This document shows, in pieces, positions 37,283 to 46,566 of a stretch of 64,000 nt of DNA. The DNA comes from Streptomyces sp. IMTB 2501 (GTDB taxonomy: Bacteria; Actinomycetota; Actinomycetes; Streptomycetales; Streptomycetaceae), in assembly GCF_001953885.1 (NCBI RefSeq), contig NZ_MQUS01000006.1, positions 1 through 64,000 of the forward strand, written 5' to 3'. Numbering within the stretch: the first letter of the stretch is position 1; each line of letters starts with the position of its first letter. Position numbers and translations under genes: made by a program. The notes under the pieces were generated by a model. That model did not search any database. It saw only the letters and a program-made list of their open reading frames with translations, and was not told the DNA's origin.

Positions 37283-39640
37283 CTACTGGCCGAAGTTCTG
37301 TCCGCCGCCCGGATCGAGCGGGTTGCCCGAGATACCGCCCGTCGGCGACTGCGTCGGCGACTGCGTGGGGCTCTGCGTCGGCGACTGCGTGGGCGACTGG
37401 GTCGGTGTGTGCGACGGACTGTGGGACGGCGACGTGGAGGTCGACGGCGTGCTGGACGGCGTGTGCGACGGGGTGCGGGACGGCGTCGAGGAGGGCGTCG
37501 GCGTGTAGGTCGGCTGGACGGCCGCGCCCTGCGTGGTGTTCAGGTCGAACTTGCTGACGTCGCCCATCGCGTTGAATGTGTAGGCGGCCCAGATCTTCGC
37601 CGGGTAGCCGCCGCCGTTGATGCGGCCGCCGCCCGTGGTGATGAGGCCCGTGGCGCCCGTCAGCGGAACCTGGGCGTGGGACTTGGCGGACTCGCCGAAC
37701 AGGCCGACCGAGGTGACCAGGCCGGGCGTGTAGCCGGTGAACCAGGCCGACTTGTTGTTGTCGGACGTACCCGTCTTGCCGGCGACCTGCTGGCCGTTGC
37801 GCGCCGGGTTCTGCGCCACCGAGTCGCTGGCCGTACCGTCGTCGACCACACCGGTGAGCACCGAGGTGACCGTGTCGGCGGCCTCGCGGGGGATCACCTG
37901 GTCGCCGATCGGGTCCGGCAGGGTGACGCTGCTGTCCTTGTGGTCGGCCGACTTGATGATCGCCGGGGTGACCTTCACGCCGTGGTTGGCGAGGGTCGCG
38001 TAGATGCCGGACATCTCCAGCGGGCTGGCGCCCATCGAGCCCAGCGTCTGTGCGGGGACCGCCTCCATGCCCTTGGTGTCCATACCCAGCTTGCCGGCCA
38101 CGGACATCACCTTGTCCATGCCCACGTCGACGCCCATCTGCGCGAAGACGGAGTTGACGGACTTGTTCATCGCCGTCTGGACGGTGATGGGGCCGTAGTC
38201 CTGCTTGTCCTCGTTCGGCGGGCCGAAGCCGACCTTGCCGCCGTGGTCCACGACCTCGCGCCCGCTGGTGCCGTCGTAGATCGTGCTCGCCGTGATGGGC
38301 TGGTTGTCCTGCGTCTGGGCGCTCTCGGCCAGAGCCGCGGCCAGGATCACCGGCTTGAACGTGGAGGCGGGCTGGTAGTCGCGGCGGGTCGCGTTGTTGG
38401 TGTAGTGCTGGAAGTAGTCCGCGCCGCCGTACATGGCGAGCACCTTGCCCGTCTTGGGGTCGACGGACACGGCACCCGGCTGGACGTCGCCGTCGACGGA
38501 GCGCTTCTTCGCGTTCAGCTTGCTGGTCAGCTGCTCCTTGACGGCCTGCTCCAGCTGGCGCTGCTTCTTCTTGTCGATGTTGAGCGTGATGGTCCAGCCG
38601 CCCTTTTTCACCAGCGCCTCGGCGTCACCGAGGGAGTTGGCCCTGCCCTGGGCGACCAGCTGCTTCTCCAGCTGGGTGTTGGCCGCGTCCACCAGGTAGC
38701 CGGTCTGGCCCTTCATACCGGGCGCGGCCTTGGGCGCCTTGGGGACCTCGAACTTCATGGCCTGGCGCTTGCTCGCGTCCAGCCAGTGCTGCTTGACCAT
38801 GTTGTCCAGGACGTAGTTCCAGCGGGCCTGCGCGAACTTCTTGCCCGTGTCGCTGGCGATCGCCCAGTCGTACTGGTTCGGTGCCTGGAGCAGCGCCGCG
38901 AGGTAGGCGCCCTCCTGGACGGTGAGGTTCTTGGCGTCCTTGTGGTAGTACGCCTGTGACGCTGCCTGGATGCCGTAGGCGCCGCGGCCGTAGTAGCTGG
39001 TGTTGATGTAGCCCGCGAGGATGTAGTCCTTGGACTTCTGGCGGTCCAGCTTCAGCGAGATGACCAGTTCCTTCAGCTTGCGCGTGACGGTCTGGTTCTG
39101 GTCCAGGTAGTAGTTCTTGACGTACTGCTGGGTGATCGTCGAACCGCCCTGTGTGCCGCGCCCCATGACGGTGTTGAGCAGACCGCGGGCGGTGCCCTGA
39201 AGGTCGACGCCGGCGTCGTGGTAGAAGTTCTTGTTCTCGGCGGCGACGAAGGTGCGCTGGACGTCCTTGGGGACTTCGGTGAGGTCGACGCTCTCACGGT
39301 TGAGGTAGCCGGTGCGGGTGAGCATCGTGCCGTCGCTGTACTTGTAGATGTTGCTCTGCAACTGGGCGTCGGCGTTCCCCGCCGGGATGTCCACGTACAT
39401 GTAGAGCCCGATGAAGGCGGCGATCACCAGCAGGCAGAGCCCGAAGAACGTCCCGAGGATCTTCTTCCAGGTGAACAGCCTGCGTATTCGGCCCTTGGGG
39501 GGCTTGCCGCCGCGACCCTTGGGGGGCCTGCCGGGCCTGCCCTCGGCCGGGGTGGCCGCCGTGGGCGCGGAGCGGTGGCGCCTGGGCGCCGCGCGGTGGC
39601 CACCGCGCTGTCGCGCTCGTCTCTCTTCCGCTCGTCCCAT
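37283..39640 (-). CDS. Class A (bifunctional) penicillin-binding protein
   Basis: A 785-residue bifunctional peptidoglycan synthase. A long basic cytoplasmic tail with Arg/Gly/Pro repeats precedes one TM helix (ILGTFFGLCLLVIAAFIGLY, about 60-79). The glycosyltransferase domain has the catalytic Glu in FVAAENKNFYHDAGVD and GRGTQGGSTITQQYVKN. The transpeptidase domain has the acyl-serine motif PASTFKP, the SxN motif in NKSVNSVF and KTGTS. The C-terminal tail (about 685-785) is a Ser/Thr/Pro stalk with five consecutive SPTQ units, encoded by 12-bp repeats near 37340-37400 and likely to vary in copy number. It forms a single-gene unit. Confidence 0.95.
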   Translation of the reverse strand: MGRAEERRARQRGGHRAAPRRHRSAPTAATPAEGRPGRPPKGRGGKPPKGRIRRLFTWKKILGTFFGLCLLVIAAFIGLYMYVDIPAGNADAQLQSNIYKYSDGTMLTRTGYLNRESVDLTEVPKDVQRTFVAAENKNFYHDAGVDLQGTARGLLNTVMGRGTQGGSTITQQYVKNYYLDQNQTVTRKLKELVISLKLDRQKSKDYILAGYINTSYYGRGAYGIQAASQAYYHKDAKNLTVQEGAYLAALLQAPNQYDWAIASDTGKKFAQARWNYVLDNMVKQHWLDASKRQAMKFEVPKAPKAAPGMKGQTGYLVDAANTQLEKQLVAQGRANSLGDAEALVKKGGWTITLNIDKKKQRQLEQAVKEQLTSKLNAKKRSVDGDVQPGAVSVDPKTGKVLAMYGGADYFQHYTNNATRRDYQPASTFKPVILAAALAESAQTQDNQPITASTIYDGTSGREVVDHGGKVGFGPPNEDKQDYGPITVQTAMNKSVNSVFAQMGVDVGMDKVMSVAGKLGMDTKGMEAVPAQTLGSMGASPLEMSGIYATLANHGVKVTPAIIKSADHKDSSVTLPDPIGDQVIPREAADTVTSVLTGVVDDGTASDSVAQNPARNGQQVAGKTGTSDNNKSAWFTGYTPGLVTSVGLFGESAKSHAQVPLTGATGLITTGGGRINGGGYPAKIWAAYTFNAMGDVSKFDLNTTQGAAVQPTYTPTPSSTPSRTPSHTPSSTPSTSTSPSHSPSHTPTQSPTQSPTQSPTQSPTQSPTGGISGNPLDPGGGQNFGQ

Positions 39641-39829
39641 CGGTCCCTACGCTCGCTTCCGTCTCGGGGTCAGCTCCGAAAGCTAACACCCGTCTATATG
39701 ACAAAGGACGCCCGATCCGTTCTTTTACGGACGTGACAATCAGCACCTGCTCCAAGGGAACCGACGGATCTGGAAGCCAGAGGGTTGCCTGGACCGCAAA
39801 AAGTGTTATCAGTTAGATAGAAGAAAGCT

Positions 39830-39849
39830 AGGCCTGCCACTGCAGGCCT
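39830..39849 (+). other. Hairpin in the leader of the SPFH gene
   Basis: AGGCCTGC at 39830-39837 and GCAGGCCT at 39842-39849 form a perfect 8-bp stem with a 4-base loop, 21 bp before the SPFH start codon at 39871, where it could modulate translation. The preceding A/T-rich stretch (39800-39828, with TTATCAGTTAGATAG) is a plausible promoter; TTGCCT at 39785 could serve as its -35. Confidence 0.4.
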
Positions 39850-39870
39850 CATGAGAAACGGGGCCCACCC

Positions 39871-40806
39871 ATGACCGCACTCGACCCGGCCGCCACCGCG
39901 GACGTACCCGAGATGCCCGCGCCGCGGGTGCGCGAGTTCACCGCGCACAGCATCGGCGGGGGGCTCGCCCTGCTGCTCGGCCTGCTCGGGCTCGGCGCCA
40001 CCGCCGCGCTGCTCGCCGGCGCCTCGGCCACCTCCTCCTCCGGCGCCAAGGCCGGGCTCATCGTCACCGGGATCGTCGTCTTCCTCGCCGCGATCATCTC
40101 GCTGCGCGGCCTGAACACGGTCGCGCCCGGCGAGGCCCGGGTCGTCCAGCTCTTCGGGCGCTACCGGGGCACGATCCGGCAGGACGGCCTGCGCTGGGTG
40201 AACCCCTTCACCTCGCGGACCCGGATCTCCACCCGGGTGCGCAACCACGAGACCGCCGTCCTGAAGGTCAACGACGCCTACGGCAACCCGATCGAGCTGG
40301 CCGCGGTCGTGGTCTGGAAGGTCCAGGACACCGCGCAGGCCACGTTCGAGGTGGACGACTTCACCGAGTTCGTCGCCACGCAGACCGAGACGGCCGTCCG
40401 GCACATCGCGATCGAGTACCCCTACGACGCCCACGACGAGGACGGCCTGTCGCTGCGCGGCAACGCCGAGGAGATCACCGAGAAGCTGGCCGTCGAGCTG
40501 CAAGTGCGCGTGGAGGCGGCCGGAGTTGAGATCATCGAGTCCCGCTTCACGCATCTCGCGTACGCTCCCGAGATCGCCTCGGCGATGCTCCAGCGGCAGC
40601 AGGCGGGGGCGGTCGTGGCCGCGCGGCGGCAGATCGTGGACGGCGCGGTCGGCATGGTCGAGGCGGCGCTCGCCCGGATCGCCGAGGCCGACATCGTGGA
40701 ACTGGACGAGGAACGGAAGGCGGCGATGGTGTCCAACCTGATGGTCGTGCTGTGCGGGGACCGGGGCCCGCAGCCGGTCCTCAACACGGGATCCCTCTAC
40801 CAGTGA
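39871..40806 (+). CDS. SPFH (band 7/stomatin-like) membrane protein
   Basis: A 311-residue protein with two N-terminal TM segments (about 28-50 and 62-82), then a band-7 domain ([56 protein letters not shown]) and a charged helical stretch ([31 protein letters not shown]) typical of oligomerising SPFH proteins. These form membrane scaffolds for proteases or transport systems. No NfeD-like protease gene is adjacent. The stop overlaps the start of the next small gene (GTGA), so the two are translated together. Confidence 0.92.
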   Translation: MTALDPAATADVPEMPAPRVREFTAHSIGGGLALLLGLLGLGATAALLAGASATSSSGAKAGLIVTGIVVFLAAIISLRGLNTVAPGEARVVQLFGRYRGTIRQDGLRWVNPFTSRTRISTRVRNHETAVLKVNDAYGNPIELAAVVVWKVQDTAQATFEVDDFTEFVATQTETAVRHIAIEYPYDAHDEDGLSLRGNAEEITEKLAVELQVRVEAAGVEIIESRFTHLAYAPEIASAMLQRQQAGAVVAARRQIVDGAVGMVEAALARIAEADIVELDEERKAAMVSNLMVVLCGDRGPQPVLNTGSLYQ

Positions 40807-41036
40807 CGGACCCTTCGCAGGCTCCGAAGCGACGGCCGCAGCAGCGCAAGCAGGTGCTGCTGCGGCTGGACCCGTCCGTGTACGAGGCGCTCGCGCGGTG
40901 GGCCGGGGACGAGCTGCGGTCGGCCAACGCGCAGATCGAGTTCCTGCTGCGCAAGGCGCTGGCGGACGCGGGCCGGCTGCCTCGGGACACCAGCCCACTG
41001 CCGCGCAGAGGCAGGCCGCCCGTTTCGGAACCGTGA
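40803..41036 (+). CDS. Small ribbon-helix-helix-like protein coupled to the SPFH gene
   Basis: A 77-residue basic protein starting at GTG 40803, overlapping the SPFH stop. Residues 16-52 ([42 protein letters not shown]) match the beta-strand, helix, helix plan of Arc/MetJ-like repressors, with a Pro/Arg-rich tail. It may regulate the SPFH operon or act as a small partner of the SPFH protein. It is not accompanied by a toxin gene. Confidence 0.72.
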   Translation: MTDPSQAPKRRPQQRKQVLLRLDPSVYEALARWAGDELRSANAQIEFLLRKALADAGRLPRDTSPLPRRGRPPVSEP

Positions 41037-41090
41037 CAATCGGCTCCCACCTGCACTGCCGTACTACGGGCCATGATCTGCACACTCCGC

Positions 41091-41118
41091 GTATACATGC
41101 CGCGTATACACCATGTGT
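41091..41118. promoter_or_regulatory. Candidate PadR operator
   Basis: GTATACATGCC at 41091 and GTATACACC at 41104 are near-repeats 13 bp apart, both preceded by CGC, and TACAC/GTGTA at 41106-41118 is an inverted repeat with a 3-bp centre. The cluster ends 12 bp before the PadR start codon at 41131. PadR-family proteins usually repress themselves and the adjacent transporter through such sites. TATACA at 41105 may also serve as a -10. Confidence 0.5.
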
Positions 41119-41130
41119 AGAGTGCTTCGC

Positions 41131-41655
41131 ATGTCCATCGGTCACACCCTCCTGGGGCTCCTGGAATCCGGCCCGCGTCACGGTTACGACCTGAAGCGGG
41201 CCTTCGACGAGAAGTTCGGTCACGACCGGCCACTGCACTACGGCCAGGTCTACTCCACGATGTCCCGGCTGCTGAAGCACGGCTATGTGGAGGTCGACGG
41301 CATCGAGGCCGGCGGCGGCCCCGAGCGCAAGCGGTACGCCATCACCGACGCCGGCATCACCGACGTCGAGCGCTGGCTCGCGACCCCGGAGAAGCCCGAG
41401 GAGTACCTCCAGTCGACCCTCTACACCAAGGTCGTCCTGGCGCTGCTGACCCACCGGAACGCGGCCGGCATCCTCGACGCCCAGCGCTCCGAGCACCTGC
41501 GCAGCATGCGGATCCTGACCGACCGCAAGCGCAAGGGCGATCTCGCGGACCAGCTGATCTGCGACCACGCGCTGTTCCACCTGGAGGCCGACCTGCGCTG
41601 GCTGGAACTGACCGCAGCGCGCCTCGACAAGCTCCGTGAGGCGGTGGCCAAGTGA
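41131..41655 (+). CDS. PadR-family transcriptional regulator
   Basis: A 174-residue regulator with an N-terminal winged helix (IGHTLLGLLESGPRHGYDLKRAFDEKFG, HYGQVYSTMSRLLKHGYVEVDG, GGGPERKRYAITDAG) and a helical dimerisation domain of the long (PadR-s1-like) subtype. It is the first gene of an operon with an ABC exporter; its stop overlaps the GTG start of the ATPase gene. By analogy with other PadR-ABC units it probably represses the operon until an amphipathic compound binds. ATG 41131 follows the operator-like repeats. Confidence 0.92.
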   Translation: MSIGHTLLGLLESGPRHGYDLKRAFDEKFGHDRPLHYGQVYSTMSRLLKHGYVEVDGIEAGGGPERKRYAITDAGITDVERWLATPEKPEEYLQSTLYTKVVLALLTHRNAAGILDAQRSEHLRSMRILTDRKRKGDLADQLICDHALFHLEADLRWLELTAARLDKLREAVAK

Positions 41656-42344
41656 CTCCTCCCCCTGCCGGCTCCCTGCTCGCCGCCGAGAACCTGCACA
41701 AGGCCTACGGCCCCACCGTCGCGCTCGACGGCGCCGAATTCTCCATCCACCCCGGCGAGGTCGTCGCCGTGATGGGCCCCTCCGGCTCCGGCAAGTCGAC
41801 GCTGCTGCACTGCCTCGCCGGCATCGTGCCGCCCGACTCCGGGTCCATCACCTACGACGGCCGCGAACTGTCCGGCATGAACGACGCCGAACGCAGCGCC
41901 CTGCGCCGGTCCGAGTTCGGTTTCGTCTTCCAGTTCGGCCAGCTCGTCCCGGAGTTGACCTGTGTGGAGAACGTGGCCCTCCCACTCCGGCTGAACGGCA
42001 CCTCCCGCAAGCAGGCCGAGAGGGCCGCGCTCAGCTGGATGGAGCGCCTGGAGGTGGACGACCTCAAGGACAAGCGGCCCGGCGAGGTCTCCGGCGGCCA
42101 GGGGCAGCGCGTCGCGGTGGCGCGGTCGCTGGTCACGGGACCCCGCGTGGTGTTCGCCGACGAGCCGACCGGCGCGCTCGACTCCCTCAACGGCGAGCGC
42201 GTGATGGAGCTGCTGACCGACGCGGCCCGCTCCACCAACGCGGCCGTCGTCCTGGTCACGCACGAGGCCCGGGTGGCCGCCTACTCCGACCGGGAGATCG
42301 TCGTACGCGACGGCAAGTCTCGGGACATGGAGCGCGCGCTGTGA
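41652..42344 (+). CDS. ABC transporter ATP-binding protein (MacB/LolD-type)
   Basis: A 230-residue ATPase with Walker A GPSGSGKST, Q-loop FVFQFGQLVPELT, signature VSGGQGQRVAVARSL, Walker B VVFADEPTGALD and switch histidine LVTHEARV. The NGERVMELLTDAA spacing and FADEPTGALDS place it in the MacB/LolD/FtsE group that works with FtsX-type permeases, which use ATP for mechanotransmission or efflux rather than classical import. It overlaps both neighbours by four bases. Confidence 0.95.
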   Translation: MTPPPAGSLLAAENLHKAYGPTVALDGAEFSIHPGEVVAVMGPSGSGKSTLLHCLAGIVPPDSGSITYDGRELSGMNDAERSALRRSEFGFVFQFGQLVPELTCVENVALPLRLNGTSRKQAERAALSWMERLEVDDLKDKRPGEVSGGQGQRVAVARSLVTGPRVVFADEPTGALDSLNGERVMELLTDAARSTNAAVVLVTHEARVAAYSDREIVVRDGKSRDMERAL

Positions 42345-44740
42345 CTTCCCGCCCGTCACCCACCACCACCCTGCCTGAGGCGCTGCGCGCCGCCCCTTCC
42401 AAATCCAAATGGTCCCGGGATCTGGGCATGGGCGTCCGGTTCGCCTTCACCGGCGGGCGCGAGGGCTGGATCCGGATGCTGCTGACGGCGGTCGGCGTCG
42501 GCCTGGGCGTGGCGCTGCTGCTGCTGACGACCGCGATCCCGAACGCGCTTGCGGTACGCGACCAGCGCGCCGAGGCCCGTCTGGACTACACCTACGGCCC
42601 GCACCGGGCGAAGGCCGCGAACACCCTGCTGATCTCCGACACCGACACGACGTACCGCGGCGAGGACGTCCGCGGCCGGCTGGTGGAGCCCGAGGGGCCG
42701 CGGGCACCGCTCGCCCCGGGTCTGTCGAAGTACCCGGCGCCGGGCGAGATGGTCGTCTCCCCCGCGCTGAAGGACCTGCTCGGCTCCGGCGAGGGCAAGC
42801 TGCTGCGCGAGCGGCTGCCGTACCGGATCGCCGGGACGATCGGCGAGAGCGGGCTCGTCGGTTCGCAGGACCTCGCCTATTACGCGGGCGCGACGAACCT
42901 GGCCCCGCACATCGACGGCTACCGGACGGCCCGGATCAGCCAGTTCGGGCACCCGGACACATCGTCCCCGACCAATCCGATGGACCCGGTCCTGATCCTG
43001 CTGGTGCTGGTCGTCTTCGCGGTGCTGCTGATGCCGGTCGCCGTGTTCATCGCCACCGCCGTACGGTTCGGCGGCGAGCGCCGCGACCGCAGGCTGGCCG
43101 CGCTGCGGCTGGTGGGCTCCGACAGCCGGATGACCCGCCGGATCGCGGCGGGCGAGGCACTCGCCGGAGCGCTCGTCGGGCTGGTCTTCGGCACCGTCTT
43201 CTTCCTGCTCGGCCGTGAGCTCGCGGGCTCGGTCGAGGTCGTGGGCATCAGTGTCTTCCCCAGTTACCTCAACCCCTCGCCCGCACTGGCCGCCCTGGTC
43301 GCGATCGCCGTTCCGGCGGCGGCGGTGCTGGTCACGCTGTTCGCGCTGCGCGGGGTGGTCATCGAGCCGCTGGGCGTGGTCCGTACGGCCAAGCCCACAC
43401 GCCGCCGGCTGTGGTGGCGGCTGCTGCTGCCACTGGGCGGCCTGGCGTGCCTCACGCCGATGGTCGGACAGGGCCGCAACAACGGCAACTTCAACCAGTA
43501 CCTGGTGATCGGCGGCGTCCTGCTGCTGCTCGTCGGCGTCACCGCGCTGCTGCCCTGGGTCGTCGAGGCCGTCGTGGCCCGGCTGGGCCGGGGCGGCATC
43601 GCCTGGCAACTGGCCGTACGAAGGCTGCAGTTGAGCAGCGGTACGGCGGCGCGCATGGTGAACGGCATCGCGGTCGCGGTGGCCGGGGCGATCGCGATGC
43701 AGATGCTGTTCGCGGGGATCCAGGGCGACTACACCAAGGTCACCGCGCAGCACACCGACCGGGTGCAGATGCAGGTCAACCTGCCGCGAGGCGTTCCCTT
43801 CGTCCCCGCCGCCGAGAAGTTCACCACGACCCAGGGCGTACGGAAGGCCACCTCGCTGGGCAGCACCGAACTGGGCGACCGGCGCTGGAGCCCCGACAAG
43901 GGGCCGGACAACACCGTCGGCCTCACCGTCGGCACCTGTGCCTCGCTGCGCGAGATGGCCGACCTGCCCAGCTGCCGCGACGGGGACGTCTTCGCGGTGA
44001 CCGGCGGGGACCGGGACGCCGACGTGGCGAAGCTCGCCCGGCCCGGCCGCACGCTCCACCTCAACGCGAGCTACGGCACGGGCGACAGCCCGGACGTCGT
44101 GTGGACCGTACCGGGCGACATGAAACGGGGCCGCGCGCTCACCGGCCCGGTCGGGTACAAGGAGAGCGGTGTACTGATGACACCGGCGGCCGTGTCCCAG
44201 CGGATGAGCACGACGCTGACCGGATCGGTGTACCTCTCGCTGGACGAGTCGCTGCCGGACGCGCACGAGTACGTCCGCAACACGGCCGCGCGGATGGACC
44301 CGTTGGCGGACGCGATGGTGTGGTCGTCCACCGAGCGGTCGAAGCAGTTCACCTCCATCCGCACCGGAACGCTCGCCGGCGCCATCTGTGTGCTGGCCCT
44401 GATCGGCGCGAGCCTGCTGGTCTCCCAGCTGGAGCAGCTACGCGAACGCAGGAAGCTGCTGTCGTCGCTGGTCGCCTTCGGCACCCGGCGACGCACGCTG
44501 AGCATGTCGGTGCTCTGGCAGACGGCGATCCCGATCGCCCTGGGCCTGCTGCTCGCCTCGGCCGTCGGCCTGACGCTGGGCGCGGTACTGCTGAAGATGG
44601 TGGGCGCGACGGTCGGCGTGGACTGGCCGAGCGTGCTGTCCCTGACCGGCGCGGGCGCGGCGGTGGTCCTCACGGTCACCGCGCTGAGTCTGCCGCCTCT
44701 GGTCCGGATGATGCGCCCGGAGGGACTGCGTACGGAGTAG
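42341..44740 (+). CDS. FtsX-like ABC transporter permease
   Basis: A 799-residue membrane protein with two FtsX-type halves. The first TM helix (WIRMLLTAVGVGLGVALLLLT, about 42-62) is followed by an extracellular domain, a three-helix FtsX bundle (about 210-360) with the conserved RRDRRLAALRLVGSDSRMTRR cytoplasmic loop, a further helix pair, a second extracellular domain (about 470-650) and a last bundle (about 675-799). GTG 42341 overlaps the ATPase stop. With the PadR regulator it forms a typical drug or lipid-like-compound exporter. A strong terminator follows. Confidence 0.92.
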   Translation: MTSRPSPTTTLPEALRAAPSKSKWSRDLGMGVRFAFTGGREGWIRMLLTAVGVGLGVALLLLTTAIPNALAVRDQRAEARLDYTYGPHRAKAANTLLISDTDTTYRGEDVRGRLVEPEGPRAPLAPGLSKYPAPGEMVVSPALKDLLGSGEGKLLRERLPYRIAGTIGESGLVGSQDLAYYAGATNLAPHIDGYRTARISQFGHPDTSSPTNPMDPVLILLVLVVFAVLLMPVAVFIATAVRFGGERRDRRLAALRLVGSDSRMTRRIAAGEALAGALVGLVFGTVFFLLGRELAGSVEVVGISVFPSYLNPSPALAALVAIAVPAAAVLVTLFALRGVVIEPLGVVRTAKPTRRRLWWRLLLPLGGLACLTPMVGQGRNNGNFNQYLVIGGVLLLLVGVTALLPWVVEAVVARLGRGGIAWQLAVRRLQLSSGTAARMVNGIAVAVAGAIAMQMLFAGIQGDYTKVTAQHTDRVQMQVNLPRGVPFVPAAEKFTTTQGVRKATSLGSTELGDRRWSPDKGPDNTVGLTVGTCASLREMADLPSCRDGDVFAVTGGDRDADVAKLARPGRTLHLNASYGTGDSPDVVWTVPGDMKRGRALTGPVGYKESGVLMTPAAVSQRMSTTLTGSVYLSLDESLPDAHEYVRNTAARMDPLADAMVWSSTERSKQFTSIRTGTLAGAICVLALIGASLLVSQLEQLRERRKLLSSLVAFGTRRRTLSMSVLWQTAIPIALGLLLASAVGLTLGAVLLKMVGATVGVDWPSVLSLTGAGAAVVLTVTALSLPPLVRMMRPEGLRTE

Positions 44741-44756
44741 GAGCGAGCGCGGTGCG

Positions 44757-44791
44757 CCGTGGGCCCCCTCCCTCCCGGAGGGGGCCCACGG
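44757..44791 (+). terminator. Terminator of the PadR-ABC operon
   Basis: A perfect 15-bp inverted repeat, 44757-44771 against 44777-44791, with a 5-base loop begins 16 bp after the permease stop. Confidence 0.85.
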
Positions 44792-44799
44792 CCGGTTCC

Positions 44800-45040
44800 T
44801 CACCACGACGTCCTGCTGTTCGTTCATCCGCAGGAACAGGTGGGTGAGGTTCTCGCTGTTGACGAGGATCTCCAGGTCCAGGACCTCGGGCGGGTGGTTG
44901 TCGACGGTCTCGTACGACAGCAGCATCCCGGTGGACATGTCGACCACTCCGGCCGCGACGCAGTCGGGCGTCTCGGCGCGCAGCGACTCGAACAGGCTCA
45001 TCACCTGGTCGGAAAAGCCCGTCATGCGCTTCGTCGCCAT
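44800..45040 (-). pseudogene. Decayed roadblock/LC7-like gene
   Basis: From ATG 45040 the frame reads as a plausible protein with TPDCVAAGVVDMSTGMLLSYET, then EVLDLEILVNSENLTHLFLRM, and EQQDVVV near 44810. After that it runs without a stop through the ABC terminator into antisense sequence. The joint at EVLDL/EILVNSENL looks like a junction where a central segment is missing, because Streptomyces relatives I recall carry about 35 residues there and continue to about 130 residues. Both defects suggest a gene losing function. It lies just downstream of another broken gene on the same strand. Confidence 0.5.
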
Positions 45041-45043
45041 CCG

Positions 45044-45438
45044 TCACACCCCCTCTGGTGTCTTCTCGGTCAGGATCGATCCGATGCGGTCAAGGGCCGG
45101 GTGGGTCGCCTGGTGCAGACGCTTCACGTCCATCCCCTCGTCACCGAGGACCACCATCAGGGCGGTGTGGCGGCCCCGGCGCAGCCGTGCGCGATCAGCC
45201 CGGCGGCCGGCCAGCGCTGCGCGGACTCGCGCACCAGCCCCGCCCACTGCTCCCCGTCGATGCGCCCGGAGCGCGGAAGCAGCGCCTCGGCACCCGGGGC
45301 GCCGGGGCTCTCGGCCGCCACGACGAGTCCGTCCCGGAGATGAAAGGCACCGCCGGGGCTGCCCGGTAACCGCAGCTCCCCCGTGAATCCGTCACGCCCG
45401 CACGCGGTCAACGCGTGCGCGAGCCCGCCGTGATCCAT
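45044..45438 (-). pseudogene. Frameshifted regulator-like gene
   Basis: From ATG 45438 one frame reads MDHGGLAHALTACGRDGFTGELRLPG, FHLRDGLVVAAE, RIDGEQWAGLVRESAQRW and stops at 45157. The other leftward frame carries a credible C-terminus (ALMVVLGDEGMDVKRLHQATHPALDRIGSILTEK) ending at 45044. The switch near 45180 suggests a deletion that joined two parts out of frame. The N-terminal half resembles the DUF4388-like domain of Streptomyces regulators paired with roadblock proteins. Its stop abuts the start of the roadblock remnant, so the two were probably one operon. Confidence 0.5.
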
Positions 45439-45612
45439 CAGTCCCCTCGGTATTTCGCGCAGACGCCTGACGCGTCGCACCGAGGGGGTATGCGTATCAG
45501 CCGATCGGCATGTTTCAGCCGGTGATTCCCCACCTGGCCCGGACTGACGGAAGTTGGAGTTTCGAGCCGTTCACCTTGCTTTGTTCGACACTCATTTGAT
45601 CGACCGGCGGGC

Positions 45613-46566
45613 TCAGGCGTCCGGGTCGAGCACCCGCACCGGCAGCGCGCCGAGCGCCCCGCGCAGCGCCCCGGCCAGCTCCTCGTACTCCGCGGAGCGC
45701 GCCGCCCCCGTCCTCATCGCGAGAGCGACACGGCGGCTCGGGCCGGGCTCGGCGAAGTACCCGGTGAGGAGCTGGCTGCTGCGGGCCGTCTCCAGCTTCA
45801 GCGCCGTGCGCGGTAGCAGTGTGCAGCCGAGGCCGCCGGCCACGAGCTGGACGAGGGTGGACAGCCCGGCGGCCGTCGTGGTCACCGGCGCGTCCTCCCG
45901 CCCCGCCTCCCGGCAGATGTCCAGGGCCTGGTCGCGCAGGCAGTGCCCCTCGTCCAGGAGCAGCAGGTTCAGCTCCTTCAGGGCCTCGCGCGGGATGCCC
46001 TCGCGGCCGCCGAGCCAGTGGTCGAGCGGGGTGACGAGCACGAAGTCCTCGTCGAACAGCGGGAGTTCGACGACTCCGGGGACACCGAGCGGGACTGCCA
46101 GCAACAGCAGGTCCAGACGGCCGGAGTTGAGGCCCTCCAACAGGCTGGCGGTCTGCTCCTCGTGCACCTGGAGGTCGAGGTGCGGGTAGCGCTCGTGCAC
46201 CAGCCGCAGCACGGCGGGCAGAAGGTACGGCGCGACGGTGGGGATCACCCCGAGACGCAGGACGCCCGTGAACGGCGCCCGGACCGCCTCGGCCTCCTCC
46301 AGCAGCGCCCCGACCGCGTCCAGCACCGCCTTCGCCCGCACGGCGAGGCGCTCACCGGCGGTCGAGAGCAGCACCTTGCGCGTCGTACGCTCGACAAGGG
46401 TCACCCCGAGGGTCTCCTCCAGTGCCGAGACCGCACCCGACAGGGCGGGCTGGCTCATCCCGATGGCGGCCGCGGCGTCCCGGAAGTGCAGATGCTCGGC
46501 CACGGCGGCGAAGGCACGCAGCTGGGCGAGGCTCGGCTGCCTCCGCTTGCCGTTACTGATGGTCAC
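45613..46566 (-). CDS. oxyR: LysR-type hydrogen peroxide regulator OxyR
   Basis: A 317-residue LysR-family activator. The N-terminal helix-turn-helix (PSLAQLRAFAAVAEHLHFRDAAAAIGMSQPALSGAVSALEE) is followed by the effector domain with LRLGVIPTVAPYLLP and the redox cysteine pair in EGHCLRDQALDICRE, spaced as in OxyR proteins that form an intramolecular disulfide with peroxide. It is divergent from ahpC-ahpD, its usual target operon. Confidence 0.95.
   Translation of the reverse strand: MTISNGKRRQPSLAQLRAFAAVAEHLHFRDAAAAIGMSQPALSGAVSALEETLGVTLVERTTRKVLLSTAGERLAVRAKAVLDAVGALLEEAEAVRAPFTGVLRLGVIPTVAPYLLPAVLRLVHERYPHLDLQVHEEQTASLLEGLNSGRLDLLLLAVPLGVPGVVELPLFDEDFVLVTPLDHWLGGREGIPREALKELNLLLLDEGHCLRDQALDICREAGREDAPVTTTAAGLSTLVQLVAGGLGCTLLPRTALKLETARSSQLLTGYFAEPGPSRRVALAMRTGAARSAEYEELAGALRGALGALPVRVLDPDA

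Noticed and set aside
37340..37400. Regular 12-bp repeats suggesting a CRISPR-like array
   Set aside because: The units are in frame and encode the SPTQ repeats of the penicillin-binding protein tail; no spacers are present.
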